Notes: generated by a model from the letters alone, not told the origin. Positions 9,490 through 22,384 are shown, counted from the first letter of the stretch. The stretch: DNA of 64,000 nt from Sequoia sempervirens (GCA_007258455.2 VDFB02139324.1:1-64000); one strand, 5' to 3'. Numbers and translations are program-made.

Positions 9490-11615
9490 TTGAAGCAACC
9501 AAGGAATTTCAACAAAATTATTCACATCAAACATCTCCTAGGGTTGACACAAATTTTATGGTCACAACACAAGAGAAAAAGGAAAATGGAAACAAATCCT
9601 AGTGTTCCAAACATGCCTACAACAATAAGTGCTCGTGCTAGTAAACCAATCTTTGGGATTCTTAATTTTAACCCTAGAGGTTTTACAATTCCAAAGAACA
9701 ACCAAGCATGCCCTCAGCCATATCAAGAAACAACGGCTCACATAGAAGATATTACCAAATAATCCTCAAGAAATTACCACTAAAGAATTATTAGAGATGG
9801 AACAAGATCCATGACTTGCTCATGTCATAAACACAATGTTGAAGCTACATCCAAGTCAATACATGCTCAAACTTACACAAGGAGGTGCAAAAATTCCCCA
9901 AAATCTTGATGTGAACACACTAAGGGAAAAACCATCTACAAATGTTGCATCCATGAATAATCCTCCTCAAAGTGAACCTTTGGTCCATAACATTATACAA
10001 CCAATGCCAAAATCATCCTTATCAAATTTACCAAGTCAAATAATGTTCACTAGGATGGATTCAACAAACCTTAGCAATCAACATGGAAATCAATTGGGTC
10101 AAAATCTAGGAAATTACACAAATGTGAGCATTCAAAACACTAGCATCCCTCAAAACACCAACATTCCACCCATATTTCATGCTCAAAACACCAATGTTCC
10201 ATTTACATCTAATGCTAGAAACATTCACACCAATCTTCCTAGTGTTCAACATCATCAAGTTCAAGTGTCACAACAATATCAAGGGTTTCAAAATCAAATG
10301 TCCCAACATCAAGTGAATCCTCAACATCAAGGGAATTCCCAGCATCAAGTAAATCCTCAACAAAATCAAGATCCTCAACAAGTGTCACAACAATATCAAG
10401 GGTCTCAAAATCAAGTGAATCCTCAACAAAATCAAGGGTCTCAAAGTTAAGTGAATCCCCAACAATATCAAGGTTCTCAATAATGTCATGTTCCTCCACA
10501 ATGTCAAATTTTGTAAAATCTAATATCTCAACAAGATCAAGTACCCCAATATCAAAGTCAAGCTTCACTACATCAAAATAAAAACCTATCAAATAAGAAT
10601 TTGCAACATCAAATGTCACAAAACCAAATCCCATAATATTAGCAATATCAAGCTTATCAAGGTCGACATCATATCATCCCTCCACCTCAACAACATCAAC
10701 AACCTACTCACAACACTATCCCACAAAATCAATCATCACACAAAATCAAAACATCATTCCACCTCCACAACATCTCATTCCATCTCCTCAAAGACAACAA
10801 GCTATTGAACAAAAACAAGAATTACAAGCATTACAAGAATTACAAGCACAACAAGCATTACAATCCCAACAACAACAATTACTTGTTCAACAACAACACC
10901 AAAAAATTTTGAAATACAATCCTCAACAACAACAATACACAAGTTCTCAACCAAATATCACATATCAAAATCAATATGGAGCATACAACACACCACCACC
11001 TTCATCATCCATTAATACACAATATCAAGCCAACCCCCAATTCCCTCCATACAACACATATAACACCAACACACCATCATATCAAAATCCAACTTATAAC
11101 TCATCTACCATCCCACACTACAATATATATGCTCCACTATTGAACAATCCTCAATATGACATATCTTCTAAAATAAAAACATTAATGCAAAAAATATAGG
11201 ATATTCAAATGGGAAAGACTAAAAAGTCCTATGTAGTTCAAGATCTAAGTCCTTCTCTGTTTGATCAAAGTATCACAATGATACCATTTTTTCCCCCAAA
11301 TTATGAGATACCTAAATTTAAAAAATACAAGGGATGTGGAAATATAGAGGAGCATATAAGAGAGTTCTATGTTGCATGTATGGAAGTATCGTACAACGAT
11401 TCATACCTTATTCATCTCTTCCCAAGAAGTTTGGGAGGGCCGGCTATAGAGTGGTTTTCACACCTACCTCCAACAATCAAAATGTTTCAAGATCTATTAT
11501 AGATCAATTTGTAGCCCATTTCTCCTAAAACATTGATGTAGATGTAAACTTGGAGGAACTCTATACCCTCAAACAGAACAAGGGAGAAGCATTTGCATCC
11601 TTTTTACAATGATGG
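9490..11615 (+). pseudogene. gag: Tat-1 gag, 5' part (interrupted)
   Basis: The capsid polyprotein of the element. Frames at 9490-9762, 9836-10450, 10909-11199 and 11209-11502 together form an N-terminal region very rich in Gln, Asn and Pro, followed by a capsid-like domain. That domain shows the Tat gag pattern IPKFKKYKGCGNIEEHI, then LFPRSLGGPAIEWFSHLPP. At least three breaks (stops and frameshifts) separate the frames. The sequence is cut at 11,615 by the chromovirus and resumes in the same protein region at 28,055. Confidence 0.82.
10240..10620 (+). repeat. Gln-rich coding repeats in Tat-1 gag
   Basis: Irregular repetition of CAACATCAAG, GTGAATCCTCAACAA and CAAGGGTCTCAAAAT blocks encodes a low-complexity QHQVNPQ/QNQGSQ tract. 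The pattern continues past in-frame stops, so repeat slippage probably began while the frame was functional. Confidence 0.75.
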
Positions 11616-12693
11616 TGTAACATACCAACCATTAATGAAGTAAAAATTTATAGTTTTTCACCTTATGAGTAAAAAAATTATGTAACAAGTCATTGCAATA
11701 AAAAAAAATCTTTTCTTTATTGAGAATATATGAACAAAGATGCATTGCATAATACAACATGGATTCCAATTCATCACAATGAATTATAAGTTACATCAAT
11801 ACAAGAATGCATACATTTACATACATAGCTCATTGAGCTTTAGAACAAATAGTTGTAAGATGGTCCAGGATCCTTCCTTTCAAATCTTGGTTCTTTTGTC
11901 ACCTGTTTTGGAGGAGAAGCATCACTCAAGCGCTCTTCCGCCAACCACAGACTCTTAATGTGGTCCCCTGCACATCTATCATTCGATATATGTCCCTTCC
12001 CTTCAATGAAGAGATTGGTAGAGTAATTGATAACATTAACCAACTGAGCATAGTGTTGTGTCCTACATAACTAGAACTTGTAATCCCACAATCTCAAACT
12101 AGCATATAATACTGGATCATGGTGAACTGACAGTGTAGTCTCGGTAGTCACACAATCTAGAGTGGAGTCTCGAACATTCACACTACTTTGGCCAAAGTGT
12201 TACATTCAGTATTCCTACTGAAAGTATTTATCACATACACTACTCAGGGCCAATTTGACTTAAGGCTATCTTAAACTACGCATAGGACCATATTTCCTTC
12301 AATGGATATTTTGTCACCCCAGATTAACCTATTACCATTTTAACCTACTTAACAAGTAAGTACACAAGTTCCCTCCCATATTAGATTAACTATCCTAGGA
12401 GTAAACACAAGCTTTCCTAGTTAAATAAATAACTTAGCTAAGTGTATCACAAGTGCCTCTTATGATCAATCATGCATAGTATATAATATCTATGATATAC
12501 ACCAAACTCCTATTCTGGAGTACTTACAAGCACAACATGAAAACAACATAAAAGCTTCAATTTCCTTTTTCAAAGACACTACAATATCTCTAATGCACAC
12601 ACTATAAAACAAATTTCAAGCAATCATGGAAAACACATCATTTAAAAGTTAATAACCAAAGAAGAAGAGTTCCTCATGCCTGTTATTTCTTAT

Positions 12694-13742
12694 GGGTGAT
12701 CCCACAATAGTGGTTTACAATTTTTGGCCAAACTGGACACTGAAATATTTTTTTTAACTAAATCTTCACTTTCAGGCACCTATAGCAGCCAAATCGTGAG
12801 GAATTTGAAGATGATGAAAACTAGAGTTTCGTGACATTTTATCTGTAGATTCTAAATATATTTTTTTCAAAATTTTTGGAATCATATTGCACTTCTTTTT
12901 CCATCTCCCTCGAAAACTAGTTTTTCTCATAAAACGACATTTTTTAAAAGCGACGCTCACTGTATAATGTATAACTTTTTTTCCATGAAGGATAAAATTC
13001 TAATTCTTTCAAATTTAGATTTGTAACTTCGATATCTAGTGATTCCACTTGGTTAGATAATTTTTTATTAAATATTTTTTCTTTAATCAAGTTTTGAAGT
13101 CAAATCAATTACAATTCAGACATAGCATGACCGTATAATGCATAACTTTTTTTGTATATATCGAAATTCAATTTTATTTCATTTTGGATCAAGGACTTCA
13201 TATCTAGGCACCTTGCTATTTTCTGAAAAAAAATTTATACATGCTATTTTCCTGTGAAGGTGATTGATTTTGTGAAACCAGTGTTTAATCAAAACTAAAA
13301 ACAAATACATACAAAACCAAAACATATTAAAATTATTGATAGATCGCTTTGAGGACTACCTGATTCCAGCTTGGTCTGTGGAAGTCTCCATCATTTTCAT
13401 ATCTTCAACCTGAGCTCCAAAGTGCAAAAATTTTTATTTTTTTTGTAAACAAGGTCAAAAATCAGGGAAAGGGGGGGTTCACCTGAACCAAGGGGGTTCG
13501 AGCAAACCAGGGTTCATTCGAACCCCCTTCCATAAAGGGGTTTCCATTTATTTTTTTGGCCGATTAGTCTGTACATGCATTAAATGGGTTCACTCAAACC
13601 TTGGTTCGAGCGGACCCTCTTTTGATTCGTTTGAATCAACTAGTTCGTTCGAACCCCCAAAATGAAAATTTTTGGCATGGTGTCATTTTTTACAAGTTTT
13701 CCTTCCTCATTTGAATTGTAAACCAATTTTGTTGGTTTACCC
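12694..13742. mobile_element. DNA transposon with about 29-bp TIRs, non-autonomous
   Basis: Absent from the partner LTR. The left end starts GGGTGATCCCACAATAGTGG and the right end is its inverted counterpart, ending ACCAATTTTGTTGGTTTACCC; about 22 of 29 positions pair. TTAT lies directly outside both ends (12,690-12,693 and 13,743-13,746), consistent with a short target duplication. At 1,049 bp it has no transposase frame. It contains two spaced copies of GTATAATG(T/C)ATAAC (about 12,963 and 13,133) and several short inverted GGTTCGA/TCGAACC blocks (13,470-13,660). The superfamily cannot be fixed from a 4-bp duplication. Confidence 0.78.
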
Positions 13743-14668
13743 TTATCCAATTAGAAGAAAATAATGTAGCCCTCTCCAACAGTAGATAGCTTGATAATCA
13801 ACTTCTCAAGAATGTCACAAATAACTCTATCTCACAAGTTGATAGCTTACTTCTCTCAAACAACAATGTTTCCTCTCAACACAATAGAACACTCACTCTT
13901 TCTCTCTCATAATATAAAACAAGTATGGATGGGAATAACACAGAAATAAGGAATTGCAAAAGATGTGTAATCTTGGGAAAGAATGTGTCCTTTCTAATGA
14001 AACGACTCAACTATTTATAGAGCAGCCTAGTAAACTCTTAGCCTACAATTTAGGCATATAAATGGACAACAAGCTCCATGAAAAGCAACACATGAAACTC
14101 AAAAAAAATGTGGCAACTTCCTAAGCTCAAACCCAACAAACCACTTACAGGTCGACTTGCAACATTGACAGTAATTACAAGACTTATACAATTTGCATAT
14201 GCTTAATTCGAATTGTCACAAAAAATAGATATCTACAACAACTTGGTTTTAAAGGTGGCGCTAATTCCATCCCTCTTTCCTTATTATTTGGCATGGTTTT
14301 ACTACCCATGGAAACAGTCAACTACCATTTCTCAACAGCAAACATCCATTGATTTGTATAGAGGATGAGTTGACCAAAGCATTAAAAAAAGTTGACAAAG
14401 TCAAGGTCGATCATATCAAAAGCGTCGACCAAGTCTATGCTTTAATATTGACACAAGACAACAATATTAAACATAATACAATGTCTTATATCACGTGTCA
14501 TTTTAAGTGATAATTGGTTTCACAAACAGTCATAAGCAACTTCATATGGCTTTAAAGAGCATAGTCATATCGACTAAATTACCAACCTTTATAAATCGGC
14601 TTCTATCTAAACAAATGATAGTCAATTTCTCTTACAATATATAATATGTTAAATATATATTATTATAT

Positions 14669-15938
14669 TGTAAGAGAGGGGGATCAACCATGTTCAAAGC
14701 CCCAAGTCATGGAGATCCAAGAGCATAAGGCTGCCCTAACTTACCTCAACTTAAAGGGGTGTTAGGAGATGTAAGACGAGAATGATGAGAACTATAAGAT
14801 CCTTCAATCACTCTAAAAATTTGAAACATATAATGGGGCTAAGAAAGCCAATTTTTGAGTTCAACACTGTGCCTCAGGTAGCTCTTTGTCTGAGGACAAA
14901 AGCACAGTTCCAGAATGATAGTGCAGCACATTGGCGTCTCTCAGGTGCACTAGCGTTCATGCGACCAGAGCACTAAAAAGAAAAGGTTGAATGCTAGAAA
15001 ATAGAATAATGGCCTAGCTAATGGTTTTTAGCTTAACAAAATAACACTATGAAATAAGAAATGTATAGACAAATGTGATAAAGTAAATATATTAAAGCAA
15101 GGGTGACAAGAATGATTTCATAAAAGAGCCTATTCGCCAGCTAGCTCCAAGAATACTTCCACCTACACACAAGAGAGAGGAAAATTGTTGGGTCGTTGTA
15201 TAGGGGCCTACCTCAGTCAAACCCTCGATTTGGCATTTCCACCTCCACGGACAACCAAGATAGCGATAATGGAGAAATATGCGATAAAGAAAGAAGTGAA
15301 ATAAAGAACACAAAAGCACTACAAAATAGTGTTATGCTACCCAACCAAATCGTAAAGGAGAGGAGTAGAAATCTTACCACCTCCACCAAGACCTCACTAG
15401 CTAATGGAGGAGAAAATGAGAGGGCTCAAGCCTCTGTTGCAATGGTGTTTGTTCTACACTTGCTCTACGGAGTTGACGGAGTGTTGTTGTTGTTATGGAG
15501 TGTCAAAGTGTTGCTTGAAGGTTGAAAGTGCAAGAAGTGGATGCTATAATGCTTGGAGAATGCTTAAAGATATTGTGTAGGCTTGTGAAGAAGATGAAAT
15601 GCATGAAGAAGAGTGAATTTGAAGGAGAGAATGAAGAAAACGACCATATTTGGGTCGATTAGTCAAAGAGGGCATTACAAATTGACCTCCAATGGGAAGT
15701 GTAACACCTCTGCAAGCTTTAGACGCAGGAATCTTCCAAGGACATAAGCGTGTCAAGCGAACGTCTGCACGCCGCGTGGGCCTCCCCGACAGTTATTCCT
15801 CTGCTGACACACAAAACAAACGCCAAGAGGAATGAAGGTAGCGGGCTTATGTGGAATTTAACCTTAGAATTTGGTTTTCTAAAGTGAGGAAGGGTAAAAT
15901 GGGAATTTGCGTAAGGGCTGCAAATTTGCTCCTATACA
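14669..15938 (-). mobile_element. Solo LTR inside chromovirus LTR
   Basis: Absent from the partner LTR. The plus-strand ends are TGTAAGAGAGGG and CCTATACA, so the unit has TGTA...TACA inverted ends. TATAT lies on each side (14,664-14,668 and 15,939-15,943); because the target is an AT microsatellite, the duplication is weak evidence alone. The 1,270-bp unit has a T/C-rich stretch after about 15,640 when read on the minus strand, as in LTR leaders. A 109-codon plus-strand frame (15,196-15,525) has no recognisable domain and is probably chance. Confidence 0.72.
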
Positions 15939-15988
15939 TATATATATATATATATATAATATTATATACATGTATATATTTAAATACC

Positions 15989-18418
15989 TGTTGTCACCTG
16001 GATTTTGCACCCTGTTGAATGTAAAACTCAACAATCCAGTGCAACATGGGAAGACCTCTAAAGTTGTGGTTCACTTGCAAACAGAGGTCAACCTCCGGAG
16101 AAAGGTCGGCTTCCTTTGTGTTATCACCTAAACTACTAATCTTTGTGAAGGGAAAGGGAGAAGGAGTACATAAAAACAAAACAAAACACTATGGTGATAC
16201 ACCGAACTGATAAGAGCAGTGGAATACTTGATTGACACTTGAAAATTGTTAATGATCATAAGATTACACATCAAATTTGTATAAGCTATGCATTAATACG
16301 TCACAAACAGGCTTGATTCACACACTTTTCCAGAGAGAAAAATATTTTTTTACAGACTAGAATCCATACGTGATTATGTAAACACAGTTTGTGATTTGAC
16401 TAATGATACTTTTACAAAGGAAGGCATGAAATACAAGATAAAGTTATAAAGGAATGAAAAATTCACAAAATAACTTGATCATTAACCTAAAATGCACGAC
16501 ACTTGCAAGAACAAGATGGTAATTTAAATCATCCACAATGATTAAGGTAAACTCTATATATTATGCTCTGAATGAGTTACAAAATCTAGTATTTTCTTCT
16601 AAGGATTCTCAGAAGTCTCCAAAAGCAGAAGAATATACCAGTTAGAACTGACTACAAAAAGGAAAAAAATTCCATATATACAAAAGTGTGTCGGCCCCCT
16701 TAGGGCTTACAAAATATCAAACTTCAGAAAAATCCCCCCTAGATCTTTCGAATGGAGTTAATGTTGCCTTTAAGTGTGCCCCTACTGTCCATGTTGGTGA
16801 AGATTCATTTCCAGGAGAAGCCTTCAGATCTTTTGTAGCTACCGCATTCACTTCTCATCCTCATGTCCACCTTTGAATCCCTTGTCGAGTTGCTTTGAAT
16901 GATGCAGAGCTCAGAGCCGATCCATTTTGCCTTCACCCTATTGATCTTCTTCGCACTGGTCAAGCTGCCAACGATCTGCCTGTAGCTCCCTCTGATTGGT
17001 CAAACAGATGCCACATAGATTCTTCGGGCGGTCAAAAGTTCTCTCTGCAGAATCGCATGTTGGTGAGACACTGATCGTGTCTCCCCGATGCGATTATACC
17101 TTTCTGCAACTATCGGCATTACGCATGATGATCGGCAAGACCACATAGCGAGTTACAAAAGTTATATCGATATCACTGAAACCATCGGCGAGAGACTCAT
17201 TTTCGGCCAGACAACATGGCGAGCCCTCAGGAGTCATACCGATGTCACCATTTCATTGCCTAGTCATCCACATTTGGTAAGAGTTCCTTGATGTCACCCT
17301 AAACGCACCCCGCTCTACCCGAGCTCAACATTTCTTTCGGTGAGACACTATCAAGTCGGGAAGACCTTTAAGGCAATATCCTTATAACGTTGTGCTCCTC
17401 CATCGGCAAGACATCCATGTGTTGGAAAGACATCCATGTGTCAGTGAGACATCTTGGTGAATTCATCTTGCTTTGGTGAGGGCCCATTTAAGTCGGGAAG
17501 ACTCTTCTTTATTACCGAGACATCTCAGCGACCTCAACTCCTATGCTGAGAGCCTTTAGAGTTGGGGAGACCTTCATCCTTCGGCGAGACCCTTCAATGA
17601 AGCTTGCTTCCTTTTTCGATGCTGCCTCATTTCGGTGAGACCTCACCCCATTGGTAAGACCTCCTAGCGAAGCCCCCACACATACATCGAAGGCATCTTG
17701 CTTCGGTGAGACTTCACCTAGTCACCGAGACCTCTTGGCGAGAGTGCAAATTTTCCTCGAGAAACCTTGGGGAACCATTGTCGGAAAGAGTCACGACGAT
17801 GCCCTCCCCATCGGTGAAACAATCCCATAGTTGACAGGACATCCCGTTGAAACCTTTATGTTACATTGATGGCAAATCCTTCGGTGAGACACATACTAAT
17901 CGGCAAGACCTCATGCCGAAGGCAAAAATCATTCACCGAGCTCAAATTTTTTGGTGGGACTCCCTTCTATCGGTAGGACATTTAGCATTCAACAAGACAC
18001 TATGCCGAAGGCATCATCTTTTGGCGATCTTATTTCATTTCGGGAAGACACCATCAAGTCGGGAAGACCCTTTTTCCGATGCTTGTTGTCGCCAAGACCA
18101 CTTCACTTCGGCGAGACCTCACCCCGACAGTGACATACATAACACTTATGGCGACCCGCATGTCTTGGTGACTAGTTTATTCATCCACATATAACGCACT
18201 GCTAGTCGGCAAGACAACAGAGGGGTCTTGCCGACTTTCTTCTCTGATGGTTTTTTATGCCAAATTTGATTAAGGCATACTTTTCAAAAGAGCTCCTTGT
18301 GAAATTTCATCAAATGTATGACCTAACCCTCAATGCAAATGTCCCATTTGGCCCCTATGAACATCTGAAACATAATCCGTCTTGCCTGATTGAGCCCATA
18401 GGTGAAAATTGGGTAACA
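15989..18418. mobile_element. Large solo LTR (2.43 kb) with 5-bp TSD, motif-rich
   Basis: Absent from the partner LTR. Starts TGTTGTCACCTGG, ends AAAATTGGGTAACA, and is flanked by ATACC on both sides (15,984-15,988 and 18,419-18,423). No internal coding region, so a solo LTR. Its right half (about 16,900-18,240) is clearly less AT-rich than the surroundings and packed with a short motif described separately. Orientation and lineage are not determined. Confidence 0.82.
16900..18240. repeat. Dispersed (T/C)CGG(C/T)(G/A)AGAC motif field
   Basis: The octamer-to-decamer TCGGCGAGAC / TCGGTGAGAC / TCGGCAAGAC / TCGGGAAGAC recurs roughly every 20-60 bases, often followed by CTC or ACAT and often near GCCGAAGGC or CCGATG. 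Spacing is irregular, so it is not a simple tandem array. The same motif reappears at 42,400-42,975 in a separate fragment. Confidence 0.75.
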
Positions 18419-18429
18419 ATACCATCATG

Positions 18430-18433
18430 TATT

Positions 18434-18468
<35 letters not shown>

Positions 18469-18870
18469 ATAACCTTTAATATATATATACATATATATAT
18501 AAGAGTACAAGCAAGATAGTATATAATAAACACATTATATTGAATGTATGCATATATAGATATGTATAAATGTATATGCCTCTATGTACACGTATATGTA
18601 GGTATATCTATATTGATGCATCCACATGAGCCTGTCCATCCGCTAACGTATGCGTGTATCAATATACATACACATATGGATACATGTATATACTATACAT
18701 ATATATATGTCCACATCTGATTCACATATAGTCATTCACAATTACCATCATATTGATAAGTGTTTACATGTGGTACATCTATACATGTGCATATACATGC
18801 CGTTAGATCCCATTTATATGTATGTGCATACATACATATACTTCCATGTATATCCCACTTGTCAATATAA
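18430..18870. repeat. TA/TG microsatellite tract in chromovirus 3' LTR
   Basis: (TA)n passes into (TG)n at 18,434-18,470, then about 400 bp of irregular ATATAC/TGTATA sequence. The equivalent part of the partner LTR (27,045-27,480) has no TG run at that position but a TACACACACA run near 27,312. The tract has therefore expanded independently in the two LTRs. Open frames here are low complexity and not genes. Confidence 0.85.
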
Positions 18871-19418
18871 TTGTAATAGTACAAGAAAGATCTCAAAATC
18901 TCAATAGATAAAAATCACCGAATAATGCATGCAGTAGTAAACAAGACTTTGAAATGCAGACATGTCAGCTAAGGATGACTTACCAACTACCCACAAACTG
19001 ACTCAACTCAATCATTCTAATGTGGTGTGTGTATATGTTCAGTTAGTTTAATTTTACTGATTACCCAACCAAGATCTTCTCCTGAGTGATACTTCCCCTC
19101 CACATGGAGGAATGGAACATATACCTGCATCCACTAACACATGCACATGATAGTCAATTGTTCACAACATATGGAGTATACATAAACATCTCCAAAATTA
19201 GAATAATAATTCAATAACCATCCATTCACATATATGCAGTATTTCTCCATTAAATAACATTAATTGAGATAACATCAAATGAAATAACATCAAATGAGAT
19301 AACATTCACATTGATAACAAGGTACAAGCATAATTTATTCATCTCTAGAATTCACATTAGATTCATATTTACCCTATGTAGTAATAATAAATAGTAACTA
19401 CACAATTGGGGTGTAACA

Positions 19419-19432
19419 TACTCACCCCTTAT
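19419..19432 (-). other. Chromovirus polypurine tract
   Basis: On the minus strand AAGGGGTGAGTA lies immediately before the LTR start TGTTACACC; it would prime plus-strand DNA synthesis. Confidence 0.7.
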
Positions 19433-19439
19433 GAATCAT

Positions 19440-20660
19440 TTTCCTCGATGACTTTAGGGTTTATTATAAAACATAACAACTAAAAACACATTGTTCAAAC
19501 ATTCTCAAAAGCATTAAGAATATGAGGAAATTTCTACAGAATTTCCGCATAGTCCTCCCAAGTAGTTGAGTCTTCTGCGTACTGGTCCTATTGGACTTTG
19601 CACTACAAGACTTCTATGTTATGCAAGTGTAACTTACATGTTCCTAGCACTTTTATGGGCTCGAGAGTTACTACTTTGAGGTCTCATACTTGTAAAGCAG
19701 TCCAATCAATCACATGATTATCACCGGATATATACTTTTTAAGGTAGGACACATGGAAGACATTATGCATTTTGGTAAGAGTTGGTGGCATTGCGATATG
19801 ATAAGCTACTAGATTCACTTCCTATAGAATCTCAAAAGTTCCAACATAGCACAGGGCTAACTTAGAAGAATTCCCAAATTTAATGGAGCTCTTATGAGGT
19901 TTCACTCTCAACAATACTTTTTCACCTATGGAAAAATTACGGTGCACTCTCTTAGCATCAACGTAGATTTTTTGCCTATCGTTAGCTTCAACGAATCTTT
20001 GTTTAATAATCTTAACTTGCTCATCCATTTCAGCAAATATCTCTAGCCCAAGACTTACTCGATCCTCAAGTTTATCCCAACTTATAGGAGTTTGACACTT
20101 TCGACCATACAAAGCTTCAAATGGATCCATCTTTATTGCAAAATGATAAGAATTATTGTAAGAAAATTCCACTAAGGGTAAGTAGTCTTACCACTTGTAC
20201 TGTTGATCCATGCAATACATCCTAAGTATATCTTCCAATACTTGATTTACCCTTTCAGTTTTCCCATCCGTTTCTGGATGATATGCTAAGCTAATGTTCA
20301 ACTGAGTCCCTAGTGCAGAAAACAAGGTTTTCCAAAACCTATAAGTGACTCATGCATCCCTATCTGAGATAATCTTCTCAAGAATCTCATGCAACCTAAA
20401 CACTTATTGCACAATTTTTTTGCTATGACAGATGCTCCATTAGTTAGGTTCCCTAGTATAAAATGAGCTACTTTGGTAAGCATATCTACAACCACAAGAA
20501 TGTCATTGTTCTTATTCCTTGACATAGGAAATCCTTTCACAAAGTCCATATTTATGACTTACCACTTCCCCTATGGTATATTGTATGGGTATAATAAGCT
20601 TACAGGGTGATGATGTTTAGATTACACCCTTTGATACTCAAGACACTTAGCCACAAAACT
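19440..20660 (-). pseudogene. Chromovirus integrase with chromodomain-like tail
   Basis: Inserts the cDNA into chromatin. In order on the minus strand: a core with VVVDMLTKVAHF (about 20,470, first catalytic Asp); a frameshifted stretch that reads ISDRDACVTYRFW in another frame (second Asp); HPETDGKTERVNQ (Glu); then the open frame 19,822-20,172 with EKVLLRVKPHKSSIKFG and VHNVFHVS-like residues. The tail, with stops, reads TTWEDYAEI, as in the plant retroelement chromodomain. At least one frameshift and several stops; not functional. Confidence 0.82.
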
Positions 20661-22333
20661 ATTGGCATCTCCTTTCATTCCTTTCCAGAAGTATGATGGT
20701 TTTACATCAGCCATCATTTTCGTCACTCCAGGATGTCCAAAGTATGGTGCTTTATGTACTTCCTTCCATACCATATTTCTTAATTCTTTTATGTTAGGTA
20801 CATACATTCTACCCTTATATCTAAGTAATCCATTAGGTTCAGATTGAAAACCTTCATACCTAGAATCTTGTGGATTATCAACGAGTGCTTGCTTAACTTG
20901 CAAGTAATCCTCATCCTCCTTGCACTTTTGGAGTACTTTCCCCCTGAAATTGGTTTGAATTGTTACTATGGAAGCAATATGACATCTTTGACTTAGTGCA
21001 TCGGCAACCCAATTTTCCTTCCCTTTAATATAACTGATATTAAAATCATAGTCAACTATTAGCTCTAACCACCTTCTCTGTCTAGCATTCAGATTAAATT
21101 GAGTAAAAGGGTACTTTAACCCATTATGGTTGGTTTTCATCTCAAAGGGTTTTCCTAACAGGTAATTCCTCCACATTTGTAGAGCGTGAACCACAGTTCC
21201 CAATTCTAAATCATGCAGTGCATAATTCATCTCATAAGGTTTTAGCTTTCTAGATTCATAAGCTATCACTTTCCCATATTGCATTATTACACCTCCTAAC
21301 CCTTCTTTGCATGCATCTGTGATAACTGTAAAGTTATTCTCAAAAACTGGTACTTTTAAGATTGGTGTGGTGGTTAACTTCTCTTTGAGTAGGTCGAAAT
21401 CCTCTTGACACTTCTCAGTCCATTCAAATATCTTTCCTTTCTTTTGTAAAGAAGTAATCGGGAAAGCGATCTTAAAAAGTTCGCAACACACTTTCGATAA
21501 TACCCTACTAAACCCATGAAACTTCTTACCTCCAACACATTCTTAGGTACAAGCCACTTAAGTACTGCCTTGATCTTAGTTAGGTCTATAGAAATTCCTT
21601 CTTCTGAAATCACATGACCTAGATAATGTACCCTCTTTTGGAAGAATGTACATTTAGAAAGTTTACCATAAAACTTATGTTCTCTCAAATGTTGTAGGAC
21701 CATTTCTAAATTCTTGCAATGTTCTTCCTCATCTCTAGAGTAAATCATAATATCATCTAGAAAAGCTAGTACAAATTTGTCAAGGTAATCCCCAAATACA
21801 CTATTTATTAGGTTCATGAATATTTCAAGTGCATTTGTTAAACCGAAGGGTAAAATGGTGAACTCATAGTGTCCATATCTAGTTTTGAATGCATTTTTAA
21901 AGATATCTTCATCCTTAATCCTCAATTGGCAATATCCAGATCTCAGGTCTATTTTAGATAATATGGTGGCATCCCTCATTTGGTCAAAAAGATAGTCAAT
22001 GTGTGGCAACAAATACTTATTCTTAACCATAGCTTTATTAATCATATGATAGTCGATGCACAAATGCAAGGTACCATCCTTCTTTTTAACAAAGATGATT
22101 GGCGCTCCCCAAGGTGAAACACTTGGTCTTATCAGTCCTTTCAACAATAATTCATCCAATTGTGCCTTAAGTTCCATAAGTTCAATGGTTGTCATCCTAT
22201 AGGGTACCTTTGAAATAGGTTCTGACCCTGGAACTATATCAATAGAGAAATTGAATATTCTTTTCGGAGGTAATCCCGGTAGCTCATCTAGAAACATATC
22301 TGAAAATTTCCTCAATATTGGATACTTCTCCAT
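20622..22333 (-). pseudogene. pol: Chromovirus reverse transcriptase and RNase H
   Basis: Two overlapping frames, 22,333-21,374 (RT) and 21,491-20,622 (RNase H and start of integrase), joined by a frameshift near 21,480. RT landmarks: [50 protein letters not shown] with both catalytic Asp residues kept, and a thumb with [13 protein letters not shown]. RNase H landmarks: TDACKEGLGGVIMQ, then WLELIVDYDFNISYIKGKEN and VADALSQR. The integrase zinc-finger region (HPGVTKMMADV, then AKCLEYQRV) follows. This is the best-preserved pol in the window apart from the frameshift. Confidence 0.9.
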
Positions 22334-22384
22334 ATCTTATTTTCTAGTTTCATCTATTTTACCATCTTCTAGTTCCTATAAACT

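Larger units (their letters stand above)
11616..19418 (-). repeat. Chromovirus 3' LTR with three nested insertions
   Basis: The plus-strand left end TGTAACATACCAACC and right end GGGGTGTAACA match the 5' LTR at 25,009-28,049. The 7,803 bp include a TIR element (12,694-13,742), a solo LTR (14,669-15,938) and a larger solo LTR (15,989-18,418). Subtracting these 4,749 bp and 14 bp of duplicated target leaves 3,040 bp. Aligned parts differ from the partner LTR by scattered substitutions, many of them C/T and G/A. Confidence 0.93.

Noticed and set aside
10239..10634. 131-codon minus-strand open frame
   Set aside because: It is the reverse shadow of the Gln-rich gag repeats; the acidic Asp/Leu/Val pattern is the complement of that repeat.
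15196..15525. 109-codon frame as a gene
   Set aside because: It sits inside a solo LTR, has no recognisable domain, and runs antisense to the likely LTR direction.
16900..18240. CRISPR-like or satellite array
   Set aside because: Repeats are short, degenerate and irregularly spaced, within a eukaryotic LTR with clear ends and TSD.
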